Below, in pieces: positions 50,589 through 60,052 of a stretch of 64,000 nt of DNA. How positions within the stretch are numbered: the stretch's first letter is position 1; each line of letters begins with the position of its first letter. The stretch covers positions 301,560 through 365,559 of the forward strand of contig CAWISL010000007.1 in NCBI GenBank assembly GCA_963838795.1, read 5' to 3'. Position numbers and translations under genes: made by a program. This DNA comes from JAIBJN01 sp963838795. GTDB lineage: Bacteria; Actinomycetota; Thermoleophilia; Gaiellales; Gaiellaceae. The notes beneath the pieces are model-generated. The model made no database searches and was not told the origin of the DNA. It saw nothing but the letters and a program-made list of their open reading frames with translations.

Positions 50589-50616
50589 ATGCAAGACCTG
50601 ACCCCAGGGCGTGGCC
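50587..50616 (-). repeat. right inverted repeat of the Y1 element
   Basis: GAATGCAAGACCTGACCCCA plus GGGCGTGGCC. Reverse complement of the left repeat with one mismatch. Overlaps the transposase stop and touches the stop of the adjacent oxidoreductase gene. Confidence 0.85.
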
Positions 50617-51762
50617 TAAAGAGGCACTACCGAGGACGTTGCTTGCGACTCGAGGGCCGCGGTGAAGAGGCGATGGGTCGCCGCCGCCTCCTCGGGCGTG
50701 GCGCAGTGGAAGGGCTGGCGCATGCCGTCTCGCCCGTGGGCGAGCTCGTCGAGGAAGGCTGCCCACATCTGGAGGATCGCGTCGGAGAACCCGAACTCGA
50801 AGATCGCGCCGGTGATCGACGGGTAGGCCGACTCCGACCCCAGGTCGAGAACGCTCCAGGCCTGCCGCCCGCCGGGCTCGTAGGCCATCCAGCGCAGCGT
50901 CTTGGGGTGCTTGGTGGTGTAGGCGATCGACCCCACCGTCCCGTCCACCTCGATGATCCAGGTGTTCGTCTCGCCCGGGGCGATCCGCTTCGTCTCGATC
51001 CGAAGCGGGAAGGCCTCGCCGTCCTCTTCCGCCTCGCAGAGGAGGAGGGCGTTGTCCCACGTGTCGCAGGGAGCCGTCCCGCCGAGCCCGTCCGGGCGTT
51101 CGCGAACGACGTCGGAGAGGATCGCGCGCACGTCGCTCGGGAACCAGCCGGCGCGCAGCGGCAGGTGCAGGGCGTGCATGCCGAGGTCGCCCATGACCCC
51201 GTACTCGCCGTTCTGCGCGGCGCGGCGCTTCCAGTTGATCGGCTTCGTCGGATCGAGATCGCTGGAGTGCAGAAAGGCCGAGCGCACCTCGAGCACCCGC
51301 CCGTAGCGACGCTCGGCGATCCAGCGCCACACGCGCTGCCCTCCGGGGTAGAACGGAAGCTCGGACGAGCAGCGGACGAGGAGCTCGGGGTGTGCGTCGA
51401 TCTCGGCGCCGATCGCCCGGTTCGCCGCCAGGTCGATGCCGAACGGCTTCTCGCCCAGCAGGTGCTTCCCGGCTCGAAGGCAGGCGGTGTAGATCTCCTC
51501 GTGGAGATGGTGAGGGACGGCGCAATAGACGGCCTCGACCGAGTCGTCCGCGAGCAGCTCGCGGTAGTCGGAGAGGAGCCGCGGCGGCGGCTCGAGCCGC
51601 TCGTACCAGGCGAGCACGTCAGGGCTCACGTCGCAGACCACGGCCAGCTCGGGCCGGACGCCGAGCGCGCCGATGTGCATCCAGCGGGCTGCTGCGCTCG
51701 CGAACTCGCGTCCCATCGAGCCCTCCGCCCACGAGGCCGAAGCGGACGACCCGCTCAGGCAC
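50616..51762 (-). CDS. Gfo/Idh/MocA family oxidoreductase, frameshifted at N-terminus
   Basis: The main frame from GREFASAAARWMHIGALGVR holds the NAD-domain end and the active-site Lys motif HLLGEKPFGIDLAANRAIG. The substrate domain has NGEYGVMGDLGMHALHLPLR and DTWDNALLLCEAEEDG. The dinucleotide loop RFGLVGGG lies in another frame just upstream (one extra base near 51718), starting from GTG 51762, which overlaps the aldolase gene by 8 bp. Corrected length ~380 aa. It oxidises a sugar, inositol or sugar acid with NAD(P). Last gene of the long operon. Confidence 0.85.
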
Positions 51763-52585
51763 GGGCGGCAAGGCCTGCGAGCGCCTGCTCGGCGGACGCG
51801 CCCTCGTGGACGACCGCCATGAGGGCGAGCGTCATCCCGACCGGATCCGCGTGCTGCACGACGTTGCGCCCGTAGACGATCCCCGCGGCGCCCTGCTGGA
51901 GGACCGCCCCCGTGCGTCGCAGGATCTCGTCGTCGGGCGCGCGTCCGCCGCCGCGGACGAGCACCGGCACGCGGCCTGCGGCCTCAACGACCCGCCCGTA
52001 CTCGTCCAGGTCGTCGGTGGGATCGGCCTTGATCACGTCGGCGCCCAGCTCGACAGCCTGGCGGACGAGGGTCACGACCGTGTCGGCATCGCCGTTCACG
52101 CCGTAGCCGGCGTCGCCCTGCTTCATCGCGAGCGGCTCGACCATCAAGGGCATGCCGAGCGGATCGCAGGCGGCACGCAGCGTCGACACGTTGCGGACGC
52201 ATTGCCGGTGGAGCTCGTGCTCGCCGGGGAGCGAGAGCAGGTTGACGACCACGCAGGCGGCGTCGAGCCGAACGGCCCGCCCGGCGGCGTCCTCGACCAG
52301 CTCGCTCCAGAGCGTGCGCGGAGGACTGGGGCCGTAGACGTTCGCGACGTCGGTGCGCAGGACGAGCGCCGGCTTCCCCGGGCCGGCCATGCGCTGCAGA
52401 AGCGGCGCCTGGCCCGGTGAGAGCTGGATCGCGTCGGGCGCCGCCTGCACGAGTGTGCGCACGGCGCGCTCGAGGTCCTCGATCCCGGTGAGGAACGAGC
52501 TCTCCCCGAAGAAGCCGTGGTCCACGGCGACGTCGAAGCAGCGCCCGTCGGCGGCGAAGAGGCGGTTCAGGCGAGCGCTAGCGAT
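51755..52585 (-). CDS. class I aldolase (DhnA/LacD/DeoC-like TIM barrel)
   Basis: About 276 aa. ADGRCFDVAVDHGFFGESS opens the barrel, and the Schiff-base Lys is in GADVIKADPTDDLDEYGRVV. A phosphate-binding strand VPVLVRGGGRAPDDEILRRT and GAAGIVYGRNVVQHADP follow. It would cleave a ketose phosphate or keto-acid in the pathway. The start is odd: the codon placed behind AGGAGG (6 bp spacing) and matching the family N-terminus is ATC at 52585; an upstream GTG (52636) would add 17 residues inside the previous gene. Overlaps both neighbours by 8 bp. Confidence 0.8.
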   Translation of the reverse strand: MASARLNRLFAADGRCFDVAVDHGFFGESSFLTGIEDLERAVRTLVQAAPDAIQLSPGQAPLLQRMAGPGKPALVLRTDVANVYGPSPPRTLWSELVEDAAGRAVRLDAACVVVNLLSLPGEHELHRQCVRNVSTLRAACDPLGMPLMVEPLAMKQGDAGYGVNGDADTVVTLVRQAVELGADVIKADPTDDLDEYGRVVEAAGRVPVLVRGGGRAPDDEILRRTGAVLQQGAAGIVYGRNVVQHADPVGMTLALMAVVHEGASAEQALAGLAARA

Positions 52586-53745
52586 ATGCGACCTCCTCGC
52601 GCCGACCCGACTCGCTCGAGCGCACGATCGCGTCACAGACCTCGGCCGCCCGGTAGCCGTCCTCGAACGTCGCTCCGTGCGGCCCGACCTCCCCGTCCTC
52701 CGCGATCGCCGTGAGGAGGTGGTGCAGCTCGTGCACGAACGAGTGCTCCCAGCCGATGATGTGGCCGTGCGGCCACCAGTGCTCCCAGAAGGGATGATCG
52801 GCTTCGGACACGAGCACGCTTCGGAACCCCTGGGCCCGATCGCCCGGCTTCGAGTCGCGGAGGTGCACCTGCAGCTCGTTCAGCCGCTCGAGGTCGAAGG
52901 CGACCGAGCCCTTCGAGCCGTTGATCTCCCAGGCGAAGGCATTCTTGCGGCCGGGGCAGAAGCGTGAGGCCTCGATCGTGCCGACGGCGCCGTTCTCGAA
53001 GGTGACGACCGACTCGAACGCGTCGTCGACGTCACGCCCCTCCTTGAAGGTCCGCGTGGCCCCGCTCACCGACGCGATCTCTCCGACGAGGTAGCGCGCC
53101 AGGTCGATCACGTGCGCGCCCAGGTCGCCGAGGGCTCCCGAGCCGGCGGCGCTCTTGTCGAAGCGCCACACCTGGTCGTCGATGTCGCCCCACTCCTGGA
53201 GATACCGGCCCCTGAAGTGGTAGATGTCGCCCAGGTCGCCGGCCTCCAGCAGCTCGCGCGCCAACCGCACCGCCGGGACGAACCGGTAGTTGAAGGCGCA
53301 CATGTGCTTCACGCCTGCCGCCACGACTCGCTGCCAGACCTCGTGGCTCTCGTCGGCGGTGCGCGCGAGGGGCTTCTCGCAGACGACGTGCTTGCCGGCC
53401 TCGGCCGCCGCGATCGTGGGCTCTGCATGGAGGTCGTTCGGCCCGCTGTTGTCGAAGAGCTCGATCTCGTCGTTCGCGAGCAGCTCGTGCCAGTCCGTCG
53501 CGTACCCCTCGAAGCCGTAGCGCCGCGCCGCCTCGGCGACCGCCTCCTCGGTCCGCCCCGGAGACCGCGACGAGCCGCGGCACGAGCGGCGGCGGCCAGG
53601 TCATGTAGGCGATCTTGCGATAGGCGTTCGAGTGGGCCTTGCCCATGAAGGCGTAGCCGAGCATGCCGATCCCGATCGTCCGGGCCTCGTCCGTACCCCC
53701 GGCCCGCCCCATCGTGAGGAAGCCGACCTCGCTCTCGTCTGCCAT
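52578..53745 (-). CDS. Gfo/Idh/MocA family oxidoreductase, frameshifted
   Basis: TIGIGMLGYAFMGKAHSNAY supplies the NAD-binding loop. The frame breaks near 53565; the middle (DWHELLANDEIELFDNSGPN and VVCEKPLARTADESHEVWQR, with the catalytic EKP Lys) is read in the next frame and the rest continues as HMCAFNYRFVPAVRLARELL, GSGALGDLGAHVIDLARYLV and FAWEINGSKGSVAFDLERLN. Corrected length ~385 aa. It is of the inositol-2-dehydrogenase / glucose-fructose oxidoreductase type. Second such enzyme in the operon, so two NAD-linked oxidations are likely. Confidence 0.85.
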
Positions 53746-53747
53746 CG

Positions 53748-54746
53748 TCAGCTCCTCTCGTAGGCCGCGTCGAAGGCGAGCGCGGACGGGGTGAAGTCGC
53801 TCTTGCGCACGAAGGCCAGCGCGTCCTGGGCGCCCCACTCGCGATCCATCCCTGCGTCCTCCCACTCGATCGAGAGCGGCCCTTCGTAGCCGATCCGGTT
53901 GAGGGCGCGGAAGACCGACTCGAAGTCCACGTCCCCGTGCCCCGGCGAGACGAAGTCCCAGCCGCGCCCGGCCTCGCCGAAGTTCAGGTGGCCCCCGAGG
54001 ATCGAGCTGCGGCCGTCGAGGTTCTTCTGCGAGTCCTTGACGTGGACGTGGTAGATGCGGTCGGCGAACTCGTCGACGAAAGCGGCCGAGTCGAGGGACT
54101 GGTGGGCGAAGTGGCTCGGGTCGAAGTTGATTCCGAAGCCCTCGCGCCGGTCGATCGCCTCGAGCGTCTTGCGAGTCGTCACGAAGTCGTAGGCGATCTC
54201 CGTGGGATGAACCTCGAGCCCGAAGCGAACGCCCTCAGCCTCGAAGACGTCGATGATCGGGCCCCAGCGCTCCGCGAAGTCACGATAGCCGGCTTCGATC
54301 GCGTCGAAGTCGTTCGGCGGGAACGAGTAGAGGAGATGCCAGATGGCCGAGCCGGTGAAGCCGTTCACCTGGGTGACGCCGAACCTGGCCGCGGCCCGGG
54401 CAGTGTCCTTGACCTTGTCGGCCGCGCGCTGCCGCACCCCTTCCGGATCGCCGTCCCCCCAGACGTCGGGAGGCAGGATCGCCCGGTGGCGCTCGTCGAC
54501 GGGGTCGCACACGGCCTGGCCGACGAGGTGCGTCGAGATGGCGAAGCACTGAAGGTCGTGGCGCGCGAGGATCTCGCGGCGTCCGTCGACGTACCCGGGG
54601 TCGGCGAGTGCCTCGTCGACGTCGAAGTGGTCACCCCAGCAGGCCAGCTCGAGGCCGTCGAAGCCCCAGGCGGAGGCCTTGCCGGCGAGCTCGTCGAGAG
54701 GAAGGTCGGCCCACTGGCCGGTGAAAAGCGTGACGGGACGTGCCAT
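53748..54746 (-). CDS. sugar phosphate isomerase/epimerase (xylose isomerase-like TIM barrel)
   Basis: 332 aa. VTLFTGQWADLPLDELAGKA, WGFDGLELACWGDHFDVDEA, then metal ligands spread as in the family: LEVHPTEIAYDFVTT (Glu), INFDPSHFAHQS (Asp/His), YHVHVKDS (His) and LSIEWEDAGMDR (Glu). It isomerises or epimerises a keto sugar or inosose. ATG follows AAGGAGGACAGC. It ends 2 bp before the downstream dehydrogenase start. Confidence 0.9.
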   Translation of the reverse strand: MARPVTLFTGQWADLPLDELAGKASAWGFDGLELACWGDHFDVDEALADPGYVDGRREILARHDLQCFAISTHLVGQAVCDPVDERHRAILPPDVWGDGDPEGVRQRAADKVKDTARAAARFGVTQVNGFTGSAIWHLLYSFPPNDFDAIEAGYRDFAERWGPIIDVFEAEGVRFGLEVHPTEIAYDFVTTRKTLEAIDRREGFGINFDPSHFAHQSLDSAAFVDEFADRIYHVHVKDSQKNLDGRSSILGGHLNFGEAGRGWDFVSPGHGDVDFESVFRALNRIGYEGPLSIEWEDAGMDREWGAQDALAFVRKSDFTPSALAFDAAYERS

Positions 54747-54758
54747 GCGCTGTCCTCC

Positions 54759-55568
54759 TTAGGCGGTGGTGGAAGGGGCGGTCTTCTGGCTCTCGGCCAG
54801 GATGAGGTTGACGCCGGCAGCCTCGTAGGCCTGGATCGTCTCGGGCGGAAGACCGTAGTCGACCACCAGAGCGTCGAGCTCCTCCGGGCGCGCGATCGAA
54901 AGCAGGGCCGAGAGGCCGAACTTGGACGAGTCGAGGAGGCCGATCGTCTTGGCCGAGGAAGCGGAGGCGGCTTTCAGGGTGTCGGCAAGAGCCCGCCTCG
55001 TGGTGGTCAGCCCGTTCTCGAGCGTGACGCCTCCGGCCGAGACGAACGCGATCTGCATGTTGAGGCCGGCGAGGAACTCCGCCGCCCACCGGCCGCCGAT
55101 CATCCGGAGCGTCTGGTCGACCTCGCCGGGCGTGACGACGATGTGGATCGACTGCGCGTGCAGCTCCCCCGCGATCGCAGGGGAGTTCGTAACGAGGGTG
55201 AGCGCCCGCGGCGGATGGCGCACCAGGTGGCGGGCGAGCACGAGGCAGGTCGTGGACGAGTCGACGAAGATCGTCGAGCCGTCCTCGACGAAGCGGACGG
55301 CCCGCGCTGCGATCGCCTCCTTCGCGGACAGCGCATGCTCCAGCCGCTTCGTCCAGTCGGTCGCCACGCGGAGCTCGCTGGGGCCGCTGCCGGGGAGGCG
55401 AGCGCCTCCGTGGACGCGCTCGATGAGGCCTTCCCGACCCAGGCGCTCGAGGTCTCGGTGAACCGTGATCTGGGAGACGCCGTAGTCGCGCGCGAGCTCG
55501 GCGATCGACGCACCCCCGTCGCGCTGGATCCGCTCGAGAATGCTTGCTCTACGGAGATCGGCCGGCAT
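54759..55568 (-). CDS. DeoR family transcriptional regulator
   Basis: 269 aa. N-terminal winged HTH RRASILERIQRDGGASIAEL, ARDYGVSQITVHRDLERLGR, EGLIERVHGGA is the DeoR signature. The C-terminal DeoRC effector domain has GSTIFVDSSTTCLVLARHLV and TLVTNSPAIAGEL for a phosphorylated sugar. It lies inside the operon between the UPF0261 gene and the epimerase gene, so it is probably autoregulated and controls this cluster. No operator repeat is visible in the short gaps; the main promoter must lie beyond 64000. Confidence 0.92.
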   Translation of the reverse strand: MPADLRRASILERIQRDGGASIAELARDYGVSQITVHRDLERLGREGLIERVHGGARLPGSGPSELRVATDWTKRLEHALSAKEAIAARAVRFVEDGSTIFVDSSTTCLVLARHLVRHPPRALTLVTNSPAIAGELHAQSIHIVVTPGEVDQTLRMIGGRWAAEFLAGLNMQIAFVSAGGVTLENGLTTTRRALADTLKAASASSAKTIGLLDSSKFGLSALLSIARPEELDALVVDYGLPPETIQAYEAAGVNLILAESQKTAPSTTA

Positions 55569-55580
55569 CAACCCATCCCC

Positions 55581-56819
55581 TCAGGTCGCAGACGGCGCGG
55601 AGGCCATGACGAGGTAACGCTCGGCGACGAGGTCCGCGAGCTCCGGGTCGTTCACGTGGGTGTCGACGAGCTCGAGCTGGATCTCCGGCCGAAGCGCGGC
55701 GCCGAGCGCGTCCAGGAACGCCGCATCGGCCTCCGGAAACCAGAGGTCGCCGCCTTCGACGTCCGCCAGCGAGAAGCCGAGGGTCGGAGCAACGACGTGA
55801 ACGGCCCCCCGCGCGTCGTTTAGCCGTTCGGCGACGACGCGTCCGAGCTCGCCCATCTCCGCCGGCTCGAGCCGGACGAGCGTCGCGACCGGATTGTGGT
55901 AGTAGCTCTTGCGGGCGCGGTACTCGGCGGGCACGGTCTCGGGCGCCCCCTGGTTGAAGAAGTCGACGCAGCCGGGGACGACCACCTGCGGCAGACCATG
56001 CGCCCCCGCGACCCGAAGGCGCTCGGGCCCCGTCGCATGGAGCCCGTCGAGAAGCGAGTTCGCGAGCTCGGAGAGCGTGTAGTCGATCACTCCCGCGAGC
56101 GCACCCGCCTCCACCAGCTTCTCCATCGCCGGCCCGCCCACGCCGTTCGCGTGGAAGACGACCGGCTCGTGGCCTGCTCGCTCGAGCGCCGCGCGGATGC
56201 GCATCACCGCAGGAGTAGTGTGGCCGAGCATCGTGATGCCCACGCTGCGGCCGCCCAGGTCCTGCAGCGGGCGTCCGGCGTCTCGAGCCATGCCCGCGAC
56301 GGCGGCCGCCGCGTTGTCGAAGACCGCCCGCGCGATCGGGTTGAGCCCGAGGATGTCGACGACCGAGTGCATGACGAGGACATCGCTCTCGCCCACGAAG
56401 GGCCCGAACGCTCGGCGCCCCGAGGCGCTGGGCGTGACGATCACCTTCGGGACGCCGACCGGGAGGGCGCGCATCCCGGCTGCTCCGAGGAGCGCTCCTT
56501 CCGCCCCACCCAGACAGAGCACGCCGTGCAGCCGGCCCTCGAGCCATAGGCGGAGGCAGACGGCACGGACGCCTTGCTCCATGAGCTCGACCGCGGCGCC
56601 CCGGCTCCCCGCCGACTGGACCTGCTCCAGCTCGTAGCCCGCCTCGCGGGCCACCTCCTCGCGCGTGATGTCGGCCCTCGTCCCCGGCTCGCCCAGGATC
56701 CCCGAGTCGATCACGACCGGCCGAACGCCGAGGCCGGCGAGGCGCTCGCGCACGTACGCGATCTCCTCGCCCTTCGTGTCGAGGGTCCCGATCAGCGCGA
56801 TCTGCGGCTCGCTCGTCAC
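55581..56819 (-). CDS. Tm-1-like ATP-binding protein (UPF0261 family), paralogue 1
   Basis: 412 aa. IALIGTLDTKGEEIAYVRER is the UPF0261 opening; GVLCLGGAEGALLGAAGMRA, GVPKVIVTPSASGRRAFGPF, MHSVVDILGLNPIARAVFDN and SYYHNPVATLVRL follow in family order. The same fold forms the N-terminal half of the tomato resistance protein Tm-1; the bacterial role is unknown but these genes sit in catabolic operons. GTG 56819 is 7 bp after the creatininase stop. A second copy lies at 61292. Confidence 0.9.
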   Translation of the reverse strand: MTSEPQIALIGTLDTKGEEIAYVRERLAGLGVRPVVIDSGILGEPGTRADITREEVAREAGYELEQVQSAGSRGAAVELMEQGVRAVCLRLWLEGRLHGVLCLGGAEGALLGAAGMRALPVGVPKVIVTPSASGRRAFGPFVGESDVLVMHSVVDILGLNPIARAVFDNAAAAVAGMARDAGRPLQDLGGRSVGITMLGHTTPAVMRIRAALERAGHEPVVFHANGVGGPAMEKLVEAGALAGVIDYTLSELANSLLDGLHATGPERLRVAGAHGLPQVVVPGCVDFFNQGAPETVPAEYRARKSYYHNPVATLVRLEPAEMGELGRVVAERLNDARGAVHVVAPTLGFSLADVEGGDLWFPEADAAFLDALGAALRPEIQLELVDTHVNDPELADLVAERYLVMASAPSAT

Positions 56820-56826
56820 CGGTCGC

Positions 56827-57681
56827 TCACGCTCGCTCGAGCCACTCCCGTGTGTGCACCTCGACCGGCACCTTCTGGAACTCCTCGAGCGCCTGGGCGA
56901 GGTGCCCGGCGTAGAGCTCGTAGGTGCGCTCGCCCTTCTCGGCCGTGGCACGAAACGGATTGCCGATCACGCCGCTCGGCGTGAAGTCGCCGTGGTCCGT
57001 GGGGAAGAGGAAGTACTGATACCCCTGGAACTCGACCTCCGGCGCGCCGTCCAGCTTGACGAAGCCCTCCGGGAACCAGTCCGGACGGCTGACCTTCTGG
57101 TTCACGGCACGGTCCATCCGGACGAGCCGCTCGTCGTGTGCCATCACCTGCGCCGTCTCGAGCTCGCTGGAGTGCCAACCGGGCGTCTCCTCCGGCGGGT
57201 TCTCCATCACGGGCTCGATCAGCCCGAGGTAGCGCTCGGCGTAGAGCTTGGAGAACGTGACGAACGCGCCGGTCTCGTAGCGGATCCGCCGCAGCAGCGG
57301 GTCGATGATCTTCGTGTTCGAACCGTGGTTGTTCACGAACACGAGCCGGTTGAACCCGTGGTGGATGAGCGAGCGCGCGACGTCGTGGTAGACGTCGAGC
57401 AGGATCTGCGAGCGGATCGTGATCGTTCCCGTTCCCTCGCCCGGCCCGTACATGTGCTGCGGCGAGTAGCCGAACCAGACGCACGGCGTGTAGAGGACCT
57501 GCGCCCGCTCGGCCGCCCGGCGGGTGATCTCGTCGGCCTGGATCGTGTCCGTCGCGAGCGGCAGGTGCGGCCCGTGCTGCTCCAGGCTCGCGATGGGGAT
57601 CATCACGATGTCCTTCTCGCCCAGGTACGCCTTGATGTCCGGCGGGGCGAGATCGGCCATGTTGTAGGAGGGGAGCTCCAT
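56827..57681 (-). CDS. creatininase family amidohydrolase
   Basis: 284 aa. Metal-binding motif PIASLEQHGPHLPLATDTIQ (E, H, D), then FNRLVFVNNHGSNTKI and GWHSSELETAQVMAHDERLV with the conserved His/Glu. The family opens cyclic amides or N-formyl/lactam bonds; in sugar-acid operons it may act on a lactone or lactam intermediate (inference). ATG follows AGAGGAGATCCG. Unlike many relatives it keeps all ligands I can identify. Confidence 0.88.
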   Translation of the reverse strand: MELPSYNMADLAPPDIKAYLGEKDIVMIPIASLEQHGPHLPLATDTIQADEITRRAAERAQVLYTPCVWFGYSPQHMYGPGEGTGTITIRSQILLDVYHDVARSLIHHGFNRLVFVNNHGSNTKIIDPLLRRIRYETGAFVTFSKLYAERYLGLIEPVMENPPEETPGWHSSELETAQVMAHDERLVRMDRAVNQKVSRPDWFPEGFVKLDGAPEVEFQGYQYFLFPTDHGDFTPSGVIGNPFRATAEKGERTYELYAGHLAQALEEFQKVPVEVHTREWLERA

Positions 57682-57691
57682 CGGATCTCCT

Positions 57692-58600
57692 CTAGGCAGG
57701 AGCCGCAGCGCTCTGGGCCTGACGCAGGCAGTCGATCGACTCCTGCACGTAGGTGTCGTACAGCTCCTCCGGCACGGCGCCCGTGCCGTGATCGCGCAGG
57801 AACTGCTCGAGCCCGACGCTCGCGTCCGCCTCGGACGCATCGCCGATCTCCGTGCGCTCGGAGATGCGGCTGCGATCGACGGTGGCGACGAACTCGACGG
57901 TGAGATAGCCGTCGTAGCCGATCTCGGCCAGCGTGCGCACGATCAGCTCCCAGTCGATTGCGCCCTGCCCGGGCGGCATGCGGTTGTTGTCGGCGACGTG
58001 GAAGTCGACGAGCTGATCACCGGCGGCCCTGATGGCGGCCGGCCAGTCGGCCTCCTCGATGTTCATGTGGAAGATGTCGAGGCAGACGCCGCAGTCGCCG
58101 CCCACGTCCTCTGCCAGCGCGAGCGCCTGGTCGCACCGGTTGAGGAAGTACGTCTCGAAGCGGTTGAGCGGCTCGAGCGCGAGCCGGACTCCGCACTTCT
58201 CGGCGTGGGCCTGGCACTCCTTCAGGCTCTCGACGGCCCACTTCCACTCCTCCTCGGGCGTGGACATCGGCGTGACCTTGCCGACGGTCGACGGGACGAC
58301 CGTCAGGATCGAGCCGCCGAGCGCCTTGATCAGGTCGAGCGTGTCCTTCACGTACTGGACGCTGCCGACGCGGACGTACTTGTCCTCGTGCAGGAGGTCT
58401 CGGCCGCCGACCATGAGCGTCACCGACCCCCAGCACTCGAGCCCGTTCTCCTCGAGCAGGGAGCGCACCTGCTTCGCGTCGTAGAGCGCGGGCTCTCCCG
58501 AGATCTCGATGCCGTCGTAGCCGCAGGCGGCCAGTCGCCGGATCGTCGTCTCGATCGGCTCGGGCCGCATCCAGTTGTGCATCGCCACCTTCAGTCCCAT
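57692..58600 (-). CDS. sugar phosphate isomerase/epimerase (tagatose-3-epimerase-like)
   Basis: 302 aa. MGLKVAMHNWMRPEPIETTI, ACGYDGIEISGEPALYDAKQ. Metal ligands are in LALEPLNRFETYFLNRCDQA (Glu), GVCLDIFHMNIEEADWP (Asp, His), VDFHVADNNR (His) and YLTVEFVATVDRS (Glu), the D-tagatose 3-epimerase / hydroxypyruvate-isomerase arrangement. It is only distantly like the other isomerase-like gene at 53748, so the two probably act on different intermediates. ATG follows CGAGGAGGACCG. Confidence 0.9.
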   Translation of the reverse strand: MGLKVAMHNWMRPEPIETTIRRLAACGYDGIEISGEPALYDAKQVRSLLEENGLECWGSVTLMVGGRDLLHEDKYVRVGSVQYVKDTLDLIKALGGSILTVVPSTVGKVTPMSTPEEEWKWAVESLKECQAHAEKCGVRLALEPLNRFETYFLNRCDQALALAEDVGGDCGVCLDIFHMNIEEADWPAAIRAAGDQLVDFHVADNNRMPPGQGAIDWELIVRTLAEIGYDGYLTVEFVATVDRSRISERTEIGDASEADASVGLEQFLRDHGTGAVPEELYDTYVQESIDCLRQAQSAAAPA

Positions 58601-58626
58601 CGGTCCTCCTCGCGTTGCCGACTGCC

Positions 58627-60052
58627 TTACAGATCGAGCTTGCCGGGATTCATGATCCGATTCGGGTCGAGCACCTCCTTGATTCGCCGCAGGACGTCGA
58701 GCGCCGGCCCGTGCTGGGCGCGCATGTACGGCGCGAGCTTCAGCCCGACGCCGTGGTGGTCGTTCATGACGCCGCCGGCGCCCAGCATCGCCTCCACCGC
58801 GTCCTCCCAGATGCGGTCGTGCAGGTCGATCGCGTCCGGCCCCCCGTCCGGGACGATGAAGCGGCCGTACATCATCGTCCCCCACGGGTACCAGTGGCTG
58901 AAGTGGACCTTGAGCGTGAGGCCGTGCTCGGCGTAGGGCGCCTCGATCGCCGCCTTCACCGCCCGGTAGACGTCGTAGATGCGGGCATAGGGGGCGACGG
59001 CTTCGATCGTCCCCCAGATCGAGGGAAGCTCGGGATGGTGCGGCGGCTTGTAGAACTCGTAGCGGCGGCGCCACCAGGTCTCGCCGAGCCCGCCGTCCAG
59101 GACGACCCCGTCGTGCTCGCGCGCCACCGCGAGGAGCGGTCTCCGCCTCCGCGTCGACGACGGCCGGCTCCCCTTCGCAGCAGAAGACCGTGCAGACGCC
59201 CTCGAGCTCCCGATCGACGACCGGGCCGAGCGACGTCCGCGTCGCCACCTCGTCGTACATGCGCACGACCGACGGGCGCAGGCCGCGGGCGATGACCGAG
59301 CGCACGGCTGCGATCCCCTCGGGCACCGACCCGAACGACACCGCTTCGAAGCGACGCGCCGCCGGGAGAGGGGCGAGCTGCAAGGTGGCGCGGGTGACGA
59401 CGCCGAGCGTGCCCTCGGAGCCGACGAACAGCTGCGTCAGCTCGGGCCCCACTGCGTGCCTCGGGACGGCAACGGTCTCGATCACGCTTCCGTCGGCGAG
59501 GGCGACGCGAAGCGAGAGGACGAGGTCCTCGATCTTGCCGTAGCGCGTCGAGAGCACTCCCGAGCCCCGCGCGGCGACGTAGCCGCCGACGGTCGCCAGG
59601 TCGACCGAGGCCGGGTAGTGCGGGAGCATGAGCCCCCGCTCGTTCAGGGCGCGCTCGAGCACCTCGCCGTTGACGCCCGCCTCGGCCGTGACCGTCAGTG
59701 ATTCCTCGTCCACCTCGACGATCCGGTCGAGGCGCGTGAGGTCGAGGAGGATGCCGCCGCCGACCGGGACTGCTCCGCCCTGGCTTCCCGAGCCGCCGCC
59801 GCGCGGGACGACGGGAAGACCGCGCTCGTTTGCGAAGCGCAGCACGGACGTCACGCCCGCCTCGTCGGCGGGCAGGACGGCGGCGTCGGGGAGGCCGAGC
59901 GGAGCCCCGTGCGCCCGCGCCGCGAGCGCCTTCCAGTAGGTGTCCGCGGAGTAGCGCTCCAGGAGGTCCGCATCGGCGACGACGGCGTCGGCGCCGACGA
60001 GGTCACGGAGATCCCGCGCCAGGGTCTCGGTCTTGTGGGTCTCGACGCTCAC
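58627..60052 (-). CDS. FAD-binding oxidase (GlcD/D-lactate dehydrogenase-like), frameshifted
   Basis: LPVVPRGGGSGSQGGAVPVG binds FAD pyrophosphate; GGYVAARGSGVLSTRYGKIE and LFVGSEGTLGVVTRATLQLA follow. Near 59135 one base shifts the frame, which resumes as VLDGGLGETWWRRRYEFYKP, GLTLKVHFSHWYPWGTMMYG, VMNDHHGVGLKLAPYM (His-rich active site) and NRIMNPGKLDL. The corrected ~475-aa enzyme resembles alkylglycerone-phosphate-synthase/glycolate-oxidase types and would oxidise a 2-hydroxy acid. GTG 60052 overlaps the cupin stop (GTGA). Confidence 0.85.

Larger units (their letters stand above)
49645..50616 (+). mobile_element. IS200/RAYT-type element bounded by 30-bp inverted repeats
   Basis: Left end GGCCACGCCCTGGGGTCAGG plus TCTTGCATTG (49645-49674). 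The right end (50587-50616) is its reverse complement with one mismatch at the inner base. It encloses one Y1 transposase gene. The element fills the convergent gap between glcF and the long minus-strand operon. Its last base is the first base of that operon's final TAG. No obvious target duplication is visible, in line with Y1 chemistry. Confidence 0.8.

Noticed and set aside
53937..55823. 628-codon plus-strand open frame opposite the epimerase and DeoR genes
   Set aside because: It crosses gene boundaries of the real operon and is an antisense shadow.
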